This document shows, piece by piece, positions 12,951 to 13,892 of a stretch of 13,892 nucleotides of DNA. The stretch is from positions 1 to 13,892 of the forward strand of contig CAYMIM010000032.1 of assembly GCA_964390715.1 (NCBI GenBank). The letters run 5' to 3'. Origin of the DNA: JACOVP01 sp964390715 (lineage in GTDB: Archaea; Nanobdellota; Nanobdellia; SCGC-AAA011-G17; UBA489). Positions within the stretch are counted from its first letter, which is position 1. The number at the start of each line of letters is the position of its first letter. The notes beneath the pieces were generated by a model, which was not told the origin of the DNA, searched no databases, and saw nothing but the letters and a program-made list of their open reading frames with translations. The position numbers and the translations under genes are program-made.

Positions 12951-12960
12951 GATATAAGTT
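12951..12960 (-). promoter_or_regulatory. Possible TATA box of the DUF1016 gene
   Basis: AACTTATATC on the minus strand is centred about 31 nt from ATG 12924. There is no Shine-Dalgarno-like sequence before this ATG, consistent with a leaderless or very short leader. Confidence 0.45.
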
Positions 12961-13016
12961 ACTGAGAAAAAACCGGATAAATAACGCGTGTAAGCGAAAC
13001 TCTTGCGAATTTTTAG

Positions 13017-13032
13017 AAATAAGCTCTTATTT
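13017..13032. repeat. Short perfect inverted repeat in the 12925-13112 intergenic region
   Basis: AAATAAG and CTTATTT form a perfect seven-base inverted repeat with a two-base centre. It is close to a fully palindromic operator in form, but AT-rich sequence makes chance occurrence likely. Confidence 0.3.
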
Positions 13033-13038
13033 AAGGGG

Positions 13039-13057
13039 AAAAAACGGAGAATTTCCG
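13039..13057 (-). terminator. Hairpin plus T-run after the AAA+ ATPase gene
   Basis: On the minus strand CGGA-AATTC-TCCG is followed at once by six T. It lies 55 nt after the stop at 13113 and before the DUF1016 promoter, so it is well placed to end the ATPase transcript. The stem has only four base pairs. The rest of 12925-13112 holds no gene that I can see. Confidence 0.45.
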
Positions 13058-13112
13058 ATTTCTACGGAGTACAAATTTTCAAGTAACTTTACAGTCTAGG
13101 AACTATAGTGAT

Positions 13113-13892
13113 TTATTCAACAATCGTGCGTCGCTGATGGGGAAGAACTAGAGGAGATGATGGAGCAACATATCCGGTAGCTGCGTCTTCTCTTCTATGG
13201 AGATTTGCCATGACTTGTCGAGCTTCCATATAAATTCTTTTCGCAGTATCAATTTGTTCTCTAATGATCGGCTCTGCTAATTTAGCTTTTAACCTTTGAT
13301 CAACCCAATCTGGAGTAACTAGCATATATTGCCCTAATGCTCGTTTAACTGCTGGTTTATCCAGTTCTCCATCTTTACGTGTTTGCATTCTTCTGATGCG
13401 ATTATTTAATTGTCTGCCTTCATTAGGATGATCAGAGATAAATTTCCGCATAAATTCGTAGTGAATATCATCAGCTATTTTCCCTATAACGTCGCCAGTA
13501 GCTCCTTCAAGCAACTCTCCCCAATGGTGATAATGCTGTGGTCGAAATCCATGGGAAAGAGGTAGTCCGTTAGTGATAAATTTCTTAAGTAAGCCTATTC
13601 TTTCTTCAGGTTCTAACTCTCCAACAATATCCACATATTTAAATCGTCGATAAATAGCAAGAGGTATTTTTTTTGGTTCATTAGTAAATCCCACAGTAAT
13701 AATGCCTTCATAATCTACAACACCGTCAAGTTTCATCTGAATAGCTTTTTGAACTCGTTGATAAGTATTATCCACCCAATGTCCATTAGAAGAATTAAAC
13801 CATGAGTCAAATTCATCCATAAGGAGGAATACTAATTTACTATCTCCGCTATTTCTTCTCAGATTTTTTGCCGCGTCCCATACTCTATCAAC
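13113..13892 (-). CDS. AAA+ ATPase, C-terminal part, cut by window edge
   Basis: The frame is open from the right edge to the TAA at 13113, giving 259 residues; the ATG at 13820 is internal and not the start. Counting from the edge, the Walker B motif VFLLMDEFD is at 21-29, sensor 1 lies around TVGFTNEP (66-73), and an arginine-finger-like IYRRF is at 80-84, followed by VDIVGELEPEERIGLLKKFI, which resembles the region after the arginine finger in classical AAA ATPases. The Walker A and N-terminal domains lie outside the window. After the helical lid there is a long, charged, mostly helical C-terminal extension (RRMQTRKDGE, VDQRLKAKLAEPIIREQIDTA) and a disordered-looking tail (ATGYVAPSSPLVLPHQRRT). 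The substrate cannot be inferred from this part. It could be a Cdc48/proteasome-related, ESCRT-type or uncharacterised AAA ATPase. Confidence 0.85.
   Translation of the reverse strand, partial: VDRVWDAAKNLRRNSGDSKLVFLLMDEFDSWFNSSNGHWVDNTYQRVQKAIQMKLDGVVDYEGIITVGFTNEPKKIPLAIYRRFKYVDIVGELEPEERIGLLKKFITNGLPLSHGFRPQHYHHWGELLEGATGDVIGKIADDIHYEFMRKFISDHPNEGRQLNNRIRRMQTRKDGELDKPAVKRALGQYMLVTPDWVDQRLKAKLAEPIIREQIDTAKRIYMEARQVMANLHRREDAATGYVAPSSPLVLPHQRRTIVE

Noticed and set aside
13113..13820. ATG 13820 as the start of the ATPase gene.
   Set aside because: The frame continues to the window edge, and the ATG is the Met inside the Walker B motif VFLLMDEFD.

Overview
The window looks like a piece of an AT-rich archaeal genome, most likely a DPANN-type lineage such as Woesearchaeota or a relative. 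The taxonomic guess is inference. What supports archaea is direct: AT-rich TATA elements lie about 25-31 nt upstream of several start codons, as expected for leaderless archaeal transcripts. The gene set also fits: a COG4880/Beta_propel lipoprotein, a two-helix K+ channel, long secreted mosaic surface proteins with many N-glycosylation sequons, and many short secreted or membrane proteins. No tRNA, rRNA, CRISPR array, transposase or phage gene is visible.

Layout: positions 1-9472 form a surface-protein locus around a divergent promoter region (5454-5624). Leftward from it run a beta-propeller lipoprotein (5453-3333), a small secreted protein (3258-3004), a 920-residue LamG/Ig/DUF11-type surface protein (2979-217) and the start of another small secreted protein (141-1, cut by the edge). 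Rightward run a 1168-residue parallel-beta-helix/TSP3 surface protein (5625-9131) and another small secreted protein (9179-9472). Each large secreted protein is thus followed by a small one. Two of the small ones share a C-terminal motif, and the two largest proteins share a C-terminal domain of about 125 residues. Positions 9487-13892 are all on the minus strand: a lipoprotein, a K+ channel-like protein, a four-helix membrane protein with a six-cysteine loop, a DUF1016/YhcG-type PD-(D/E)XK nuclease and the C-terminal part of an AAA+ ATPase.

The most notable observation is translational. Three genes for secreted proteins (big surface proteins at 2979-217 and 5625-9131, lipoprotein at 10329-9487) have no usable ATG/GTG/TTG at the N-terminus of their signal peptide. 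Each carries an in-frame ACG, in the context ACG-AA(A/C)-GCA, exactly where a start is expected. In all three a Shine-Dalgarno-like element ends exactly 4 nt before the ACG, and a ten-base TATA-like element begins exactly 49 nt before it. In the 5625 gene there is no ATG, GTG or TTG between the upstream in-frame stop and codon 115, so a canonical start would discard the whole signal peptide. Most ATG genes in the window look leaderless instead. This suggests a class of leadered, ACG-initiated (or C-to-U edited) secreted-protein genes.
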